From the NCBI RefSeq assembly GCF_009908295.1, contig NZ_JAAALO010000001.1:1-64000 (forward strand): DNA of 64,000 bases. The letters are read 5' to 3'. Source of the DNA: Micromonospora rubida (lineage in GTDB: Bacteria; Actinomycetota; Actinomycetes; Mycobacteriales; Micromonosporaceae). The notes below the pieces were generated by a model. That model did no database searches, had not been told where the DNA came from, and saw only the letters and a list, made by a program, of their open reading frames with translations. Both the position numbers and the translations under genes were made by a program. This document shows positions 52,820 through 61,586 of the stretch, piece after piece (position 1 is the stretch's first letter; each line of letters begins with the position of its first letter).

Positions 52820-53000
52820 CCGGACAACCTCCCCGCCAGTGCGGTGACACGTCGCTTCCGGGACGTGAACCCCTCGACACGGCAACCCTATAGCGCGCTT
52901 GAGGAGTTACCGCGCAGGAACGGCCGCGACACGCCGCGCGGCCGCAGCAAAGATCCACGGCGGATCACCCACCGTGATGGGCCGGAACGGGAAGGAATGC

Positions 53001-53020
53001 GCGCGGGGTCCCACCCGCGC
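53001..53020 (-). terminator. hairpin after the DUF151 nuclease gene
   Basis: GCGCGGG (53001-53007) and CCCGCGC (53014-53020) with a 6-base loop, 6 bases downstream of the nuclease stop on the minus strand. Confidence 0.5.
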
Positions 53021-53026
53021 CGGGGA

Positions 53027-53491
53027 TCAGCCCGCGAAGTCCTCCGGGCTCACCTGATCCAGGAACTCCCGGAACTTCTCCACCTCGTCCTCCTGCTCGT
53101 CCGGAATCACGATCCCCGCCTCACTGAGGACCTGCTCCGCACAACGAATCGGCGCACCGACCCGCAACGCCAGGGCGATCGAGTCACTCGGCCGCGCCGA
53201 CACCCGCACCCCGTCACCGATCAACAGATCGGCGTAGAAGACGTTCTCCTTCAACTCGGTGATCTCCACCGCCCGCAACGGCGCCTGCAGCGCCGCCAAC
53301 ACGTCCCGCAAAAGATCATGCGTCAACGGCCGGGCCGGCTTGACCCCCTGCTGCTCGTAAGCGATCGCCGTCGCCTCCACCGCACCGATCCAGATCGGCA
53401 GATAGCGATCACCCTCGACCTCCCGCAGTAGGACGATCGGCTGGTTGCTGGGCAACTCCACCCGAACTCCGACCACGCTCAGCTCGCGCAC
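53027..53491 (-). CDS. bifunctional nuclease family protein (DUF151, Rv1829-like)
   Basis: A 154-residue protein of the DUF151/BFN family: RELSVVGVRVELPSNQPIVLLREVEGDRYLPIWIGAVEATAIAYEQQGVKPARPLTHDLL, then ELKENVFYADLLI and SARPSDSIALALRVGAPI. Plant and bacterial members have been reported as nucleases; the biological target is unsettled. A GTG at 53491 follows GGAGG at 5 bases. It matches Rv1829 in the conserved block. The acidic C-terminus (DEQEDEVEKFREFLDQVSPEDF) is typical. Confidence 0.9.
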   Translation of the reverse strand: MRELSVVGVRVELPSNQPIVLLREVEGDRYLPIWIGAVEATAIAYEQQGVKPARPLTHDLLRDVLAALQAPLRAVEITELKENVFYADLLIGDGVRVSARPSDSIALALRVGAPIRCAEQVLSEAGIVIPDEQEDEVEKFREFLDQVSPEDFAG

Positions 53492-53715
53492 CGCCGCCTC
53501 CGTGTCGTTGTCACCTACGCCCGCACCGCAACCTTCCCTGCACGGTACACGGACCGCGACACGCACATCCCATGCGCTACGTGCACCACGCTCCGCGCCG
53601 GAAGGGGTTACCCCGGCAAGCCTACGACACGCGCCCCGACCCAGATCTTTCCCACCGGCCCCCACAAACACCACGCGGCCCGGACCATCGCCCGGGCCGC
53701 GCAGCACACAACAGC

Positions 53716-54474
53716 TCACCGGCCCAACGTCGACCGCAACCCCACCCGCACCAGCGCCGCGTGCAACTGCTGCGACAACGCCACCAACTCGCGCGCCGTC
53801 TCCGCCGCCCGCGCCCGCGCCGCCGGATCACTCTGCCGCGCCAACGGGGCCACCAACTGCGCGAACAATCCCACCTCCCGATCCGCCGCCGTCCGGTAAC
53901 CCCGCAGATGCCGAGGCTCCAACCCGTACGCCGCCAGACCAGCCACCGCCCGCGCGATGATCAACGCATCCCCGTCGTACCAGCCCGGCGGATCCGACAC
54001 CAGGATTCCGAGCCGCTCCAACTCACCCAACGTCGACTCGTCGATCCCGCTCCGCGCGACCAGATCAACCCGACCCACCCGCACCTGCGCCGAATCCACC
54101 GGCGGATCGGCCGCCGGACGGCCCGGCACCTCACCACCCGGGCCCACCGCCACCAACGTCGGCCGAGACGGTGTCGGCCCGTCCGCCGACGCGTCCCACT
54201 GCGCCAACTGCTCACGGATCACCCGCAACGGCAGATACTGGTCCCGCTGCGCGGTCAGCACGAACCGCAACCGCGCCACATCGTCCCAGCTGTACTTCCG
54301 ATACCCCGAAGCCGTCCGCTGCGGCTCCACCAGCCCCTCGGACTCCAGGAACCGCAACTTCGAGATCGTGACGTCAGGAAACTCCGCCCGAAGCTGACCC
54401 AGCACCTCGCCGATACTCATCAGCGGTTGGGCACGGGCCACCCCGGGAGGCGTCGAAGCCGCAGGCTCGTTCAC
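53716..54474 (-). CDS. ftsR: MerR-family regulator FtsR (Rv1828-like)
   Basis: A 252-residue regulator. The N-terminal winged helix is LMSIGEVLGQLRAEFPDVTISKLRFLESEGLVEPQRTASGYRKYSWDDVARLRFVL, nearly the family consensus. A Pro-rich linker and a second helical domain follow (GIDESTLGELERLGILVSDPPGWYDGDAL). Relatives in corynebacteria activate ftsZ; Rv1828 is the mycobacterial counterpart (about 247 residues). The GTG start overlaps the stop of the FHA gene (GTGA), the coupling seen in the conserved block. Confidence 0.88.
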   Translation of the reverse strand: MNEPAASTPPGVARAQPLMSIGEVLGQLRAEFPDVTISKLRFLESEGLVEPQRTASGYRKYSWDDVARLRFVLTAQRDQYLPLRVIREQLAQWDASADGPTPSRPTLVAVGPGGEVPGRPAADPPVDSAQVRVGRVDLVARSGIDESTLGELERLGILVSDPPGWYDGDALIIARAVAGLAAYGLEPRHLRGYRTAADREVGLFAQLVAPLARQSDPAARARAAETARELVALSQQLHAALVRVGLRSTLGR

Positions 54475-54923
54475 CCCCGGCCGGCCTCCTCCTCCGGGCG
54501 CGGACCGGCGATGAACACCACCCGGAACTTGCCGATCTGCACCTCGTCACCATTGCTCAACGTGGCCGCCTCGACCCGCTCCCGGTTCACGTACGTGCCG
54601 TTCAGGCTCCCCACGTCCCGCACCGTGAACGTGCCGCCGTCCCGGTGGAACTCGGCATGCCTTCGCGACACCGTCACATCGTCCAGGAAAATGTCACTGT
54701 CCGGATGCCGGCCACTCGTCGTCACATCATGATCCAGCAAGAACCGGGCGCCCGCGTTCGGACCCCGACGAACCACCAGCAGCGCCATACCCGGCGGCAA
54801 CGAACCGGACATCCGGCTCGGCACCACATCGGTGTCCGGCCCCTCCAGCACTTCGTCGAGCGAACCGAGGTTGAGCGTCGAAGTGACGTCGAGCGGGGGG
54901 AACTCGTCGTCTGGGCGCGTCAT
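54471..54923 (-). CDS. garA: FHA-domain protein, GarA/OdhI type
   Basis: A 150-residue protein: a disordered N-terminus of about 45 residues and an FHA domain (MALLVVRRGPNAGARFLLDHDVTTSGRHPDSDIFLDDVTVSRRHAEFHRD..., with the phosphothreonine-binding Ser/Arg/His/Asn set and SLNGTYVNRERVE). GarA/OdhI inhibits 2-oxoglutarate dehydrogenase and glutamate enzymes until phosphorylated by PknG/PknB on a Thr of ETTS. Here the corresponding stretch reads VTSTLNL, so the phosphosite context is changed, though Thr remain. It sits between gcvH and ftsR as in mycobacteria. Confidence 0.9.
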   Translation of the reverse strand: MTRPDDEFPPLDVTSTLNLGSLDEVLEGPDTDVVPSRMSGSLPPGMALLVVRRGPNAGARFLLDHDVTTSGRHPDSDIFLDDVTVSRRHAEFHRDGGTFTVRDVGSLNGTYVNRERVEAATLSNGDEVQIGKFRVVFIAGPRPEEEAGRG

Positions 54924-54976
54924 GGGACCACCTCACGGATCTGTTTCAGGTCGGCGTCGGGGTAATGGCGGGTCTG

Positions 54977-55001
54977 GCCGCCGGGCAGTTTACCCGGCGG
55001 C
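54977..55001 (-). terminator. hairpin between gcvH and garA
   Basis: GCCGCCGGG (54977-54985) and CCCGGCGGC (54993-55001) are perfect 9-bp arms with a 7-base loop. It lies 137 bases after the gcvH stop and 54 before the garA start, so it may end gcvH transcripts or attenuate garA. Confidence 0.6.
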
Positions 55002-55137
55002 TGGCTCCCCGTGCCCGGAAAGGCAATTCCGCAACGCTCAACTCATTGGATTCTCGGTTGACTGGGCGAGCCTAGCCAGCGCCGAAATACAGGGCAACCG
55101 GACGCGCGGACACAACACCCGCACGCCCTACGGGCAC

Positions 55138-55518
55138 TCAGCTCTCGGTGAGCTCGCGATACGCCCCGGCGGTCAGCAGCCCGTCCACCGCCACCGGATC
55201 GGCCGGCGTGATCTCCACCAACCAACCCGCACCGTACGGATCAGAGTTGATCACCTCCGGAGTGTCCGCCAACGCCTCGTTCCGCGCCGCTACGACCCCA
55301 CTCAGCGGGGCGTAGATCTCGGACACGCTCTTGGTCGACTCGATCTCACCCAAGGAATCACCCGCGGCAACCTCCGCGCCCTCCTCCGGCAACTGGACGA
55401 ACACGATGTCACCCAGCGAGTCCTGCGCGAAGTGCGTGATGCCGATCCGGACAGAGCCCGACCCGTCACCCGCCACCCACTCGTGCTCGGCGGTGTACCG
55501 CAGATCCTCAGGAATCAC
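55138..55518 (-). CDS. gcvH: glycine cleavage system H protein
   Basis: A 126-residue lipoyl carrier. The start DLRYTAEHEWV, VRIGITHFAQDSLGDIVFVQLPEEG, the lipoylated lysine in GEIESTKSVSEIYAPLSG, and INSDPYGAGWLVEI are all typical. It accepts the aminomethyl group from GcvP (43950-46772, 8.4 kb away on the same strand). The GTG at 55518 is used. It heads the garA block as in mycobacteria. No gcvT is in the window. Confidence 0.95.
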   Translation of the reverse strand: MIPEDLRYTAEHEWVAGDGSGSVRIGITHFAQDSLGDIVFVQLPEEGAEVAAGDSLGEIESTKSVSEIYAPLSGVVAARNEALADTPEVINSDPYGAGWLVEITPADPVAVDGLLTAGAYRELTES

Positions 55519-55580
55519 CAGACGTGTCCTTCATCGTCGAGCCGACATCGCTGCGCCGGCGGGCCGGCGCGCCGCGCCGG

Positions 55581-56501
55581 TCAGGAGACCGGACGGGCGT
55601 GTTCCAACTTCGCGGGCTCGTGCAGCGCCGAAACCTCGGCAACCTCACGATCCTCGACGATCACGTTACCGCCGTCACCGGCAACCGATGCGGCCACCCC
55701 GCCCGGAATCTTCAACGCCGTCGCCATCGTCGTCGGATCACCGATCACCGTGATCGTGAACGGACCCGTCAACGGACGCCCGTCCACCACCAGGGCGCCG
55801 TCCGCGCCGTCCAGGAAATACGTCGACGCGATGACCCGCACCGACGCCCCGTCCCCACCGGAGACCTGCATCGCCTCCGCCCCCGCACCCCGCAACTCCT
55901 GCACCGCGTCCAGGATTCGGTACGCCGAGATCGGCTTCGGCCCCGCCTCGAACCGCACACTGAGCCCCGGCCCTCGCGCCGGCAACGTCCCCGCCAGGAT
56001 CCCCAACTCGTCCGCCCGCCGCGTCGCCTCCTCCAGCGCCGCCTGCCGCCCCTGCTCACCCGAACGCAACTGCCGCTGGCTCTCCTCCAACGACTCGATG
56101 TCCTGCCGCAGCCGCTTCTCCCGGGAATCCAGATCCGAGAAGATCCGCACCAGGTCCTCCTGCCGGGTCGCCGCCGACGTCGGATCCGTCGACGTCGTCC
56201 GCAACTGCACCACCAGGGTGAACCCCAACAATCCCAACAGCAACGCGATCATCGCCCCCGCGGAGGTGAACCGCCGCCCCAGCCCGAACACGGCCCGAAC
56301 CCCGGAGGAGCCCTCCGGGGCCCCGGCACCAGAGGACCCCGCGTCCTCCGCCGGCGGCTCACCCTCCGGCGCCAACGGACTGATCTCGTCCGGATCCGGC
56401 GCCTTCGGACGCGGATCCGGCTCCCCCGCCGGCCCCTGCGGACGCGCCGGCCCCTGCGGACGCGGCCAACCGGTGCCCGTCTCGCTCTGCTCCTCGCTCA
56501 T
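55581..56501 (-). CDS. DUF881 family membrane-anchored protein (Rv1825-like)
   Basis: A 306-residue protein. A Pro/Glu-rich cytoplasmic N-terminus of about 75 residues precedes one transmembrane helix (AGAMIALLLGLLGFTLVVQL), a coiled coil of about 60 residues (LVRIFSDLDSREKRLRQDIESLEESQRQL) and the DUF881 domain (GPGLSVRFEAGPKPISAYRILDAVQELRGAGAEAMQVSGG, then TGPFTITVIGDPTTMATALKIPGG). In Gram-positive bacteria DUF881 genes stand in division operons with the small basic protein; B. subtilis relatives are YlxW/YlxX. A coupled second DUF881 gene lies at 56841. Confidence 0.9.
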   Translation of the reverse strand: MSEEQSETGTGWPRPQGPARPQGPAGEPDPRPKAPDPDEISPLAPEGEPPAEDAGSSGAGAPEGSSGVRAVFGLGRRFTSAGAMIALLLGLLGFTLVVQLRTTSTDPTSAATRQEDLVRIFSDLDSREKRLRQDIESLEESQRQLRSGEQGRQAALEEATRRADELGILAGTLPARGPGLSVRFEAGPKPISAYRILDAVQELRGAGAEAMQVSGGDGASVRVIASTYFLDGADGALVVDGRPLTGPFTITVIGDPTTMATALKIPGGVAASVAGDGGNVIVEDREVAEVSALHEPAKLEHARPVS

Positions 56502-56511
56502 CACCACAAAC

Positions 56512-56844
56512 CTACGCCCGGAACAGGTGCCGACGGATCGCCGCCACATTCCCGAAGATCCGCACCCCCAACACGACCACCACACCGGTGGACAACTGCC
56601 CACCCACCCCCAACTGGTCACCCAGGTACACGATCAGACCCGCCACCAGCACGTTCGAGATGAACGACACCACGAACTGCTTGTCGTCGAAGATCCGGTC
56701 GAGCTTCGCCCGCACCCCGCCGAACACCGCGTCCAACGCGGCCACCACCGCGATCGGCAGATACGGCTGCAACGCCGCCGGGACCGTGGGATCCAGGTAC
56801 ACCCCCAGCACCACACCGACGAGCAACGCCAACACCGCGATCAT
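56512..56844 (-). CDS. sbp: small basic protein family (Sbp, DUF1290, Rv1824-like)
   Basis: A 110-residue membrane protein with three hydrophobic stretches: MIAVLALLVGVVLGVYLDP, then YLPIAVVAALDAVFGGVRAKLD and FVVSFISNVLVAGLIVYLGDQLGVG, ending in VVVVLGVRIFGNVAAIRRHLF. This matches Sbp, encoded between the two DUF881 proteins in division clusters. Its ATG overlaps the upstream DUF881 stop by 4 bases. Function in division is not well defined. Confidence 0.92.
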   Translation of the reverse strand: MIAVLALLVGVVLGVYLDPTVPAALQPYLPIAVVAALDAVFGGVRAKLDRIFDDKQFVVSFISNVLVAGLIVYLGDQLGVGGQLSTGVVVVLGVRIFGNVAAIRRHLFRA

Positions 56845-57809
56845 CGGCCACCTCCGGAAGGGCTGGGAGACGTACCCGAGCGGGACGGCTCGGGCCGGGA
56901 CGAACGGTCGGCACCCGACCCCGACACGGACGGGCTCGGACTGACCGACGGCTCGGCGTAGCGTAGCCGTGGCTCCGGCGCCGCCGGCAGGGTGAGGTCA
57001 TCCACCTCACGCACCTGGAACGACAACCCCACCGACTCCACCAGGTCCCGCATCAGATACGCCGCCCGGCTGTCCTCGAACCGGTCCCGCATCGACCCCG
57101 GCCCGATCGCCGACACCTCGTACGGACCCGTCACCGGCCGGAAATCCACCAGGATGGCCTCACCCGCCGACCGGATCGTCGACGTCGCCGTCAACCGCTG
57201 CCCGTTGATCGCCACCGCCTCCGCACCCGCCGCCCACAGGTCGTTGGCCACCTTCTGCAGATCCGTGTACAACACGCGCGGCGGACCGCCCCCGGACCCG
57301 GTCACCCCGTCCTTGTTCTGCGCCGGCGCGTCCGCCAGCCGCACCACCACACCGTCCCCGCGCACCCGACCCAGCCCCGTGCCCGCCTCCAGCCGACGCA
57401 GCCGCGACGCCTGCGAACCACTCAACGCCGCGTCCCGCTGCCGACCGACCTCCTCACGCAACCGGTCCGCCCGCGCCGCCAACCCGTCGGTCTCCGCCTC
57501 GCGCTCCTTGATTTCCGCCACCAGCCCGGCCCGTGCCTGGCTGCGCCCCGGCTCCTCGGCCATCGTCTGCCGGTACGCCACCGCGAACAGGAAACCCAAC
57601 GCCACGGCCAGCACCAGGCTCACCGACCGCGACGGCCACGCCCGCCACCCCGACGGCGCCTTCCGGCGGCGGGCCGCCGCGTCCGCGTACCCCGGATCCA
57701 ACGGGTTGCGGAACAACTCGGTCAGGAAATCCGGCGTGTAGACCCGGGAGGTGGGACCCGGCCCCTCGCCGGCCGCGCCCGACCGCTGCCCCGCCGGCTC
57801 CTCCGTCAC
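56841..57809 (-). CDS. DUF881 family membrane-anchored protein (Rv1823-like)
   Basis: A 322-residue protein. The cytoplasmic N-terminus includes YTPDFLTELFRNPLDPGYADAAARR, then a helix (SVSLVLAVALGFLFAVAYRQT), a coiled coil (VAEIKEREAETDGLAARADRLREEVGRQRDAAL) and the DUF881 domain (GDGVVVRLADAP, LYTDLQKVANDLWAAGAEAVAINGQRL, FRPVTGPYEVSAIG). The Ser/Pro-rich C-terminal tail of about 45 residues is disordered. A GTG at 57809 overlaps the stop of the phosphatidyltransferase gene. Confidence 0.9.
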   Translation of the reverse strand: MTEEPAGQRSGAAGEGPGPTSRVYTPDFLTELFRNPLDPGYADAAARRRKAPSGWRAWPSRSVSLVLAVALGFLFAVAYRQTMAEEPGRSQARAGLVAEIKEREAETDGLAARADRLREEVGRQRDAALSGSQASRLRRLEAGTGLGRVRGDGVVVRLADAPAQNKDGVTGSGGGPPRVLYTDLQKVANDLWAAGAEAVAINGQRLTATSTIRSAGEAILVDFRPVTGPYEVSAIGPGSMRDRFEDSRAAYLMRDLVESVGLSFQVREVDDLTLPAAPEPRLRYAEPSVSPSPSVSGSGADRSSRPEPSRSGTSPSPSGGGR

Positions 57810-58444
57810 GCCGGCACCCCCGACGACCCGGCCCGCGCAGACCGCACCAGCCGCGCCGCCTGGACCACGTAGAGCGCGGCGGCCGCCCAGTACAGCACCA
57901 GGCCCCACCACGCCAGGCCCCAGCCGACCGCGCCCGCGACGGTCGCCGTGGCCGCCGACGTCGCGTGCGCCACCAGCAGCACCGGGAACGCGGCCAGCAG
58001 CAGGAACGTGGCGGTCTTGCCGACGTAGTGCACCGGCGGCGGGCCGTAGCCGTGCCGGCGAAGCACGCCGAGGGACCCCAGCAGCAGCAACTCCCGCGCC
58101 AACAGCGCGGCGGTGAACTGCCACGGCACCACCTCACGCGCCGTGAACGCCAGCAGGGTGGCCAGGATGTACAACCGGTCGGCGAACGGATCGAGCAGCT
58201 CGCCCAGGCGGCTGACCTGCTGCAACCGGCGGGCGACCCAGCCGTCCACCCAGTCCGTCGTGCCCCCGATCGCCAGCACCACCACGGCGGCGACATCGGC
58301 GCGCCGGACCAGCAGCAGGTACAGGAACAGCGGGACGCCGAGCAGCCGGATGAGGCTGATCAGGTTGGGCAGGGTGAGGATCCGGTCCCCGCTCGGCCCG
58401 GCGGTGTTTTCCGGGGGTGACGCCCCCGCCGGCCGACGCGACAC
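57806..58444 (-). CDS. CDP-alcohol phosphatidyltransferase family protein (PgsA-like)
   Basis: A 212-residue membrane enzyme. The catalytic motif D-G-x2-A-R-x8-G-x3-D-x3-D is intact in DWVDGWVARRL and SRLGELLDPFADR. About five to six hydrophobic helices surround it, with LPNLISLIRLLGVPLFLYLL at the start. It joins a CDP-diacylglycerol with glycerol 3-phosphate or another alcohol. It equals Rv1822 (pgsA2) by position, whose alcohol acceptor may be glycerol phosphate or another. The GTG at 58444 has GGAGGGAGG upstream. Confidence 0.9.
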   Translation of the reverse strand: MSRRPAGASPPENTAGPSGDRILTLPNLISLIRLLGVPLFLYLLLVRRADVAAVVVLAIGGTTDWVDGWVARRLQQVSRLGELLDPFADRLYILATLLAFTAREVVPWQFTAALLARELLLLGSLGVLRRHGYGPPPVHYVGKTATFLLLAAFPVLLVAHATSAATATVAGAVGWGLAWWGLVLYWAAAALYVVQAARLVRSARAGSSGVPA

Positions 58445-58734
58445 CGAACCTCCCTCCGCAGCACGGTCCGGCACCCGCGGGCGGGTGCTACGGAAGGACG
58501 TGCGCGTTGCCGGGCCGGGCTCCGCCGGCGCCTGTGTGGTCCCGGACCGGGACCATCTCCCCTGGTCGGCCTGCGATCACGGGGACCACCGGCCGGTGAG
58601 TTCCGCTGCCACTATATCGGGCTCGCTTTCGGCTTCCACGGGCCCGCGTGCGGCTGACCGCCGTGTTCCGTGTGTTGTGGCGTAGATCACGTCGCCTGCC
58701 GGATCCCAGGGCGTGGGGTGCGTGCGGCGGCGGG

Positions 58735-59208
58735 TCAGGCCGTTCGGGCCGGCGAGTCCGACTGGGCGTCGACCGGGCCGGGCGCGGCCGCCTGTCCGAA
58801 CGCCAGCAGGGCGAGCAGCAGCTCGTGCTGCGTGAGTGGGGGCATCCGGTCCAGCACCGCGCCGATCGCCCGATGCCGGCGCTCCACCAGCTCCCCCAGC
58901 AGGGTCTCGGCGGCGGCCGTCGGCACCAGCCGCACCTCCCGCCGGTCCCGCGGGTCGGCGGCCCGCCGCAGCAGCCCGATCGCCTCCAGCCGGTCGCACA
59001 ACCGGCTCGCCGACGACGGCACGACGTCGAGCAGCTCCGCGAGCCGGTTCACGTTGGTCGCCGGGCGGCTGCTGATCAGCGAGAGCACCCGCAGCTGAGT
59101 GGGCGACACGGTCATCTGGTGCCGGGAACCCGCAGGGTCCAGGACGCCGACGAGTGCCTCGGCGGCAGCGGCGATCGCCGCTGCCAGATCCGGAGGTTGC
59201 TCCACCAA
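58735..59208 (-). CDS. MarR-family transcriptional regulator
   Basis: A 157-residue winged-helix protein: MTVSPTQLRVLSLISSRPATNVNRLAELLDVVPSSASRLCDRLEAIGLLRRAADPRDRREVRLVPTAAAETLL is the MarR core with the D-x-R-D-R-R wing. Flanking helices form the dimer. It lies 42 bases downstream of the phosphatase gene on the same strand, so the two may form an operon, as is common for MarR with SpoIIE-type phosphatases in actinomycetes. No dyad was noted at its start. Confidence 0.85.
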   Translation of the reverse strand: MVEQPPDLAAAIAAAAEALVGVLDPAGSRHQMTVSPTQLRVLSLISSRPATNVNRLAELLDVVPSSASRLCDRLEAIGLLRRAADPRDRREVRLVPTAAAETLLGELVERRHRAIGAVLDRMPPLTQHELLLALLAFGQAAAPGPVDAQSDSPARTA

Positions 59209-59250
59209 CGTCCCCTGCGATTTCGCGCTCGTGTTCCGCTTACCGCCCCG

Positions 59251-60438
59251 TCACCGTGCCCAGCCGACCCCTGCCCCGCTCTGGCCGCGCCAGTCGAGGC
59301 AGACGACCACGGCGTCGTCGCGGAGATCGACGTCCGCGTGATAGGACTGCAGCCCGCGCATCACCGTACCAACTGCCTCGGTCGCCGGTTGCAGCCGCGT
59401 CGCGCGCATGGACCGCGCCATGGCCCGCTCCCCGTACGGTTCGCGGCCGCCGGGAGCCGCCGCGTACACGCCGTCGCTGACCACGAAGAGCCGATCCCCG
59501 GGCTCCACGGTGAACTCCTGCACCTCGTACCGGGTCTCGGCGAACATGCCCAGCGGCAGCTGCTGCTCCAGCGGCACCCGGGCGACCGACCGGCCGCGCA
59601 CCCGCAGCACGTGCGGGGACCCGGCGTCCACCGCCCGGACCCGGCCGTCGGTGGTGTCCAGCTCCAGCAGCAGCGTCGCCACATGCCGTTCGCCCCGGTG
59701 CTGGAAGAAAATTGTGTCCGAGGCCAGCTCGGCCTGCTCGACCAGGCTGCCACCGGAGCGGCGGGCGTTGCGCATGGCGTTGACCGACACCGCCGTCAGC
59801 AGCGCCGCCGACAGGCCCGTGTCGGCGCCGTTGAGCACCGTCACGGTGAGCCGGTCACCGTCCACCGACCAGTCGAAGTGGTCACCGCCCACCGTGTACG
59901 CCGGCTCGAGCTGCCCGGCCAGCAGGAACGCGCCGTGCGTCACGCTGCGGCCCGGCAACAGATCCCACTGCATCTCGGCGGCCATGCTCAGCCGCTCCCG
60001 GCGGCGGGCCCGGCGGTACCGGTCGGTCTGCCGGTCCGCCGCGCGCAGCGCCACCGCCAGCTCGCCGGCGATGTCCCGGACCGTCTCGACCGTCGCCGCC
60101 GACGGGGAGGCCGGCAGCTCCACCAGGAACACGCCGAGACGTTCACCCCAGACCGTCAGCGGAAGGTACACCCGGCAGCGGCCGTCGTCCCCGCCGTCGA
60201 ACATCGGCTGCTGGCTGCTGAAGCAGCGCTGGGCCACGCCGTGGCAGGCGAGGAAGCCGGCGTCGGGCAGCTCCGGGTCGAGCACGGGCCACAGCCCGCT
60301 GATCCGGTAGTCGGCAACGAAGACGTCCGTGCGCGACGCGCCCATCCCGGCGCGGACGGCCCGGTCGGCGACCTCGGCCAACCGGTCGGGTGCCGCCTCG
60401 CGCAGCGCGCGGGCCACCGGTCCGAACGCGTCCGACAT
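59251..60438 (-). CDS. GAF-like and SpoIIE-type PP2C serine phosphatase
   Basis: A 395-residue protein. Residues of about 30-150 look like a GAF sensor domain (ASRTDVFVADYRISGLWPV..., VYLPLTVWGERLGVFLVELP). A helical linker precedes a PPM/SpoIIE phosphatase domain with EMQWDLLPGRSVTHG, YTVGGDHFDWSVDGD, FVVSDGVYAAAPGG and DDAVVVCLDWRG. The usual DGMGHG-type motif reads NGADTG here, replacing one Asp by Asn. It would act on an anti-anti-sigma factor, but none is in the window. A strong GGAGGGGG site precedes the ATG at 60438. Confidence 0.87.
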   Translation of the reverse strand: MSDAFGPVARALREAAPDRLAEVADRAVRAGMGASRTDVFVADYRISGLWPVLDPELPDAGFLACHGVAQRCFSSQQPMFDGGDDGRCRVYLPLTVWGERLGVFLVELPASPSAATVETVRDIAGELAVALRAADRQTDRYRRARRRERLSMAAEMQWDLLPGRSVTHGAFLLAGQLEPAYTVGGDHFDWSVDGDRLTVTVLNGADTGLSAALLTAVSVNAMRNARRSGGSLVEQAELASDTIFFQHRGERHVATLLLELDTTDGRVRAVDAGSPHVLRVRGRSVARVPLEQQLPLGMFAETRYEVQEFTVEPGDRLFVVSDGVYAAAPGGREPYGERAMARSMRATRLQPATEAVGTVMRGLQSYHADVDLRDDAVVVCLDWRGQSGAGVGWAR

Positions 60439-60704
60439 GATCCCCCTCCGACAACTCTTGCTGTAGGGCAAGCATCATACGGAGGGCCGCCGCCGGTCGG
60501 GCGGCGCGGTCGGTCGGGGGCGGGCGCGACGGCCGTCAGCCGGAGCGCTTGGTGGCCAGCCCGCGACCCCATCATCGCCAGGGCCTCCGAGTACGGCGAA
60601 GTGTCGGAGCAGCGTAGCGACCCCCCGTCCTGCGCGGTATCGCCTCGACGACGCCCAAACGGCCGGGATACTGACCGCGAAACCACGGCGGAGGAGGTAC
60701 GGCG
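60439..60704. promoter_or_regulatory. 266-bp divergent intergenic region
   Basis: Between the phosphatase (minus) and the tandem Usp gene (plus). No coding stretch or known motif. A small dyad-like TTGCTGTAGGGCAAGCATCAT segment lies at about 60459-60479, a possible promoter region of the phosphatase. Confidence 0.3.
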
Positions 60705-61586
60705 GTGAACGCGGCCAACGGCGCGGCGGTGGTCGTCGGGGTGGACGGCTCCGAACCGGCCCAGCGGGCCGTCCGGCTCGCCGCCGGGGAGGCCGCGCGC
60801 CGGGGCCGGGCCCTGCGGGTGGTGCACGGCTTCGTCTGGCCGCTGCTGCGCGTGCCGCTGGGCCCGGTGCCCGACGCGCCGCCCGGCGCCGGCCTGCGCG
60901 AACAGGCCGGACGCCTCGTCGCGCAGGCGGTGGCGCACGCCGAGTCGGCCGCCCCGGGGGTGCGGGTCACCGGAGAGGTCATCGACGGGGAGGCGTCCGC
61001 CGTGCTGGTCGGCGAGTCGACCGCCGCCGCGCTGATCGTCCTCGGCGACCGAGGGCTGGGCGGCTTCGCCGCGCTGGCGGTCGGCTCCGTGGCGATCCAG
61101 GTCGCGGCGCACGCCGACTGCCCGGTGCTGGTCGCCCGCGGCGCCGACCGGGCCGACGGCCCGGTCGTGGTCGGGGTGGACGGCTCCGCGCCGGCCCGCG
61201 CCGCCGTCGAGTTCGCCGCCGACGAGGCGGCGACCCGCGGCGTCGCCCTGCGCGCGGTGCACGCCTACCGGCACCCGGCCTCCACCGGGCCCGGTGACAT
61301 GCAGCCCCTGGTGTACGACGAGGGGCAACTGCGCGGCGACGAGGAGCGGGTGCTGGCCGAGTCGCTGGCCGGCCTCGGCGACCGCCGGCCGGCGGTGCGG
61401 GTCGAGCGGGTGCTGGCCCGGGGTCGGGCCGCCGCCGCGCTGGCCGAGGCGTCCCGCGCGGCGCAGCTGCTGGTGGTCGGCGGCCGGGGACGCGGCGAGT
61501 TGACCGGCCTCCTGCTCGGCTCGGTCAGTCACGCCGTGCTGCACCGCGCCGACTGCCCGGTCGCCGTGATCCGCGCCCCGGAGTGA
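60705..61586 (+). CDS. universal stress protein, two tandem UspA domains
   Basis: A 293-residue protein with two Usp domains (about 1-140 and 150-293). Each has VVVGVDGSEPAQRAV or VVVGVDGSAPARAAV at the start and the ATP-binding G-x2-G-x9-G-S motif (GDRGLGGFAALAVGS and GGRGRGELTGLLLGS), so both halves can bind ATP. In actinomycetes such tandem proteins are linked to dormancy and stress. A GTG at 60705 follows GGAGGAGGT. It is followed by two small genes in the same direction. Confidence 0.92.
   Translation: MNAANGAAVVVGVDGSEPAQRAVRLAAGEAARRGRALRVVHGFVWPLLRVPLGPVPDAPPGAGLREQAGRLVAQAVAHAESAAPGVRVTGEVIDGEASAVLVGESTAAALIVLGDRGLGGFAALAVGSVAIQVAAHADCPVLVARGADRADGPVVVGVDGSAPARAAVEFAADEAATRGVALRAVHAYRHPASTGPGDMQPLVYDEGQLRGDEERVLAESLAGLGDRRPAVRVERVLARGRAAAALAEASRAAQLLVVGGRGRGELTGLLLGSVSHAVLHRADCPVAVIRAPE

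Noticed and set aside
56841..58124. A 427-residue version of the second DUF881 protein extending to 58124
   Set aside because: The extra N-terminus is Arg/Gly/Ala-rich, overlaps the phosphatidyltransferase gene in another frame, and a GTG at 57809 with GTGA coupling fits the family length.
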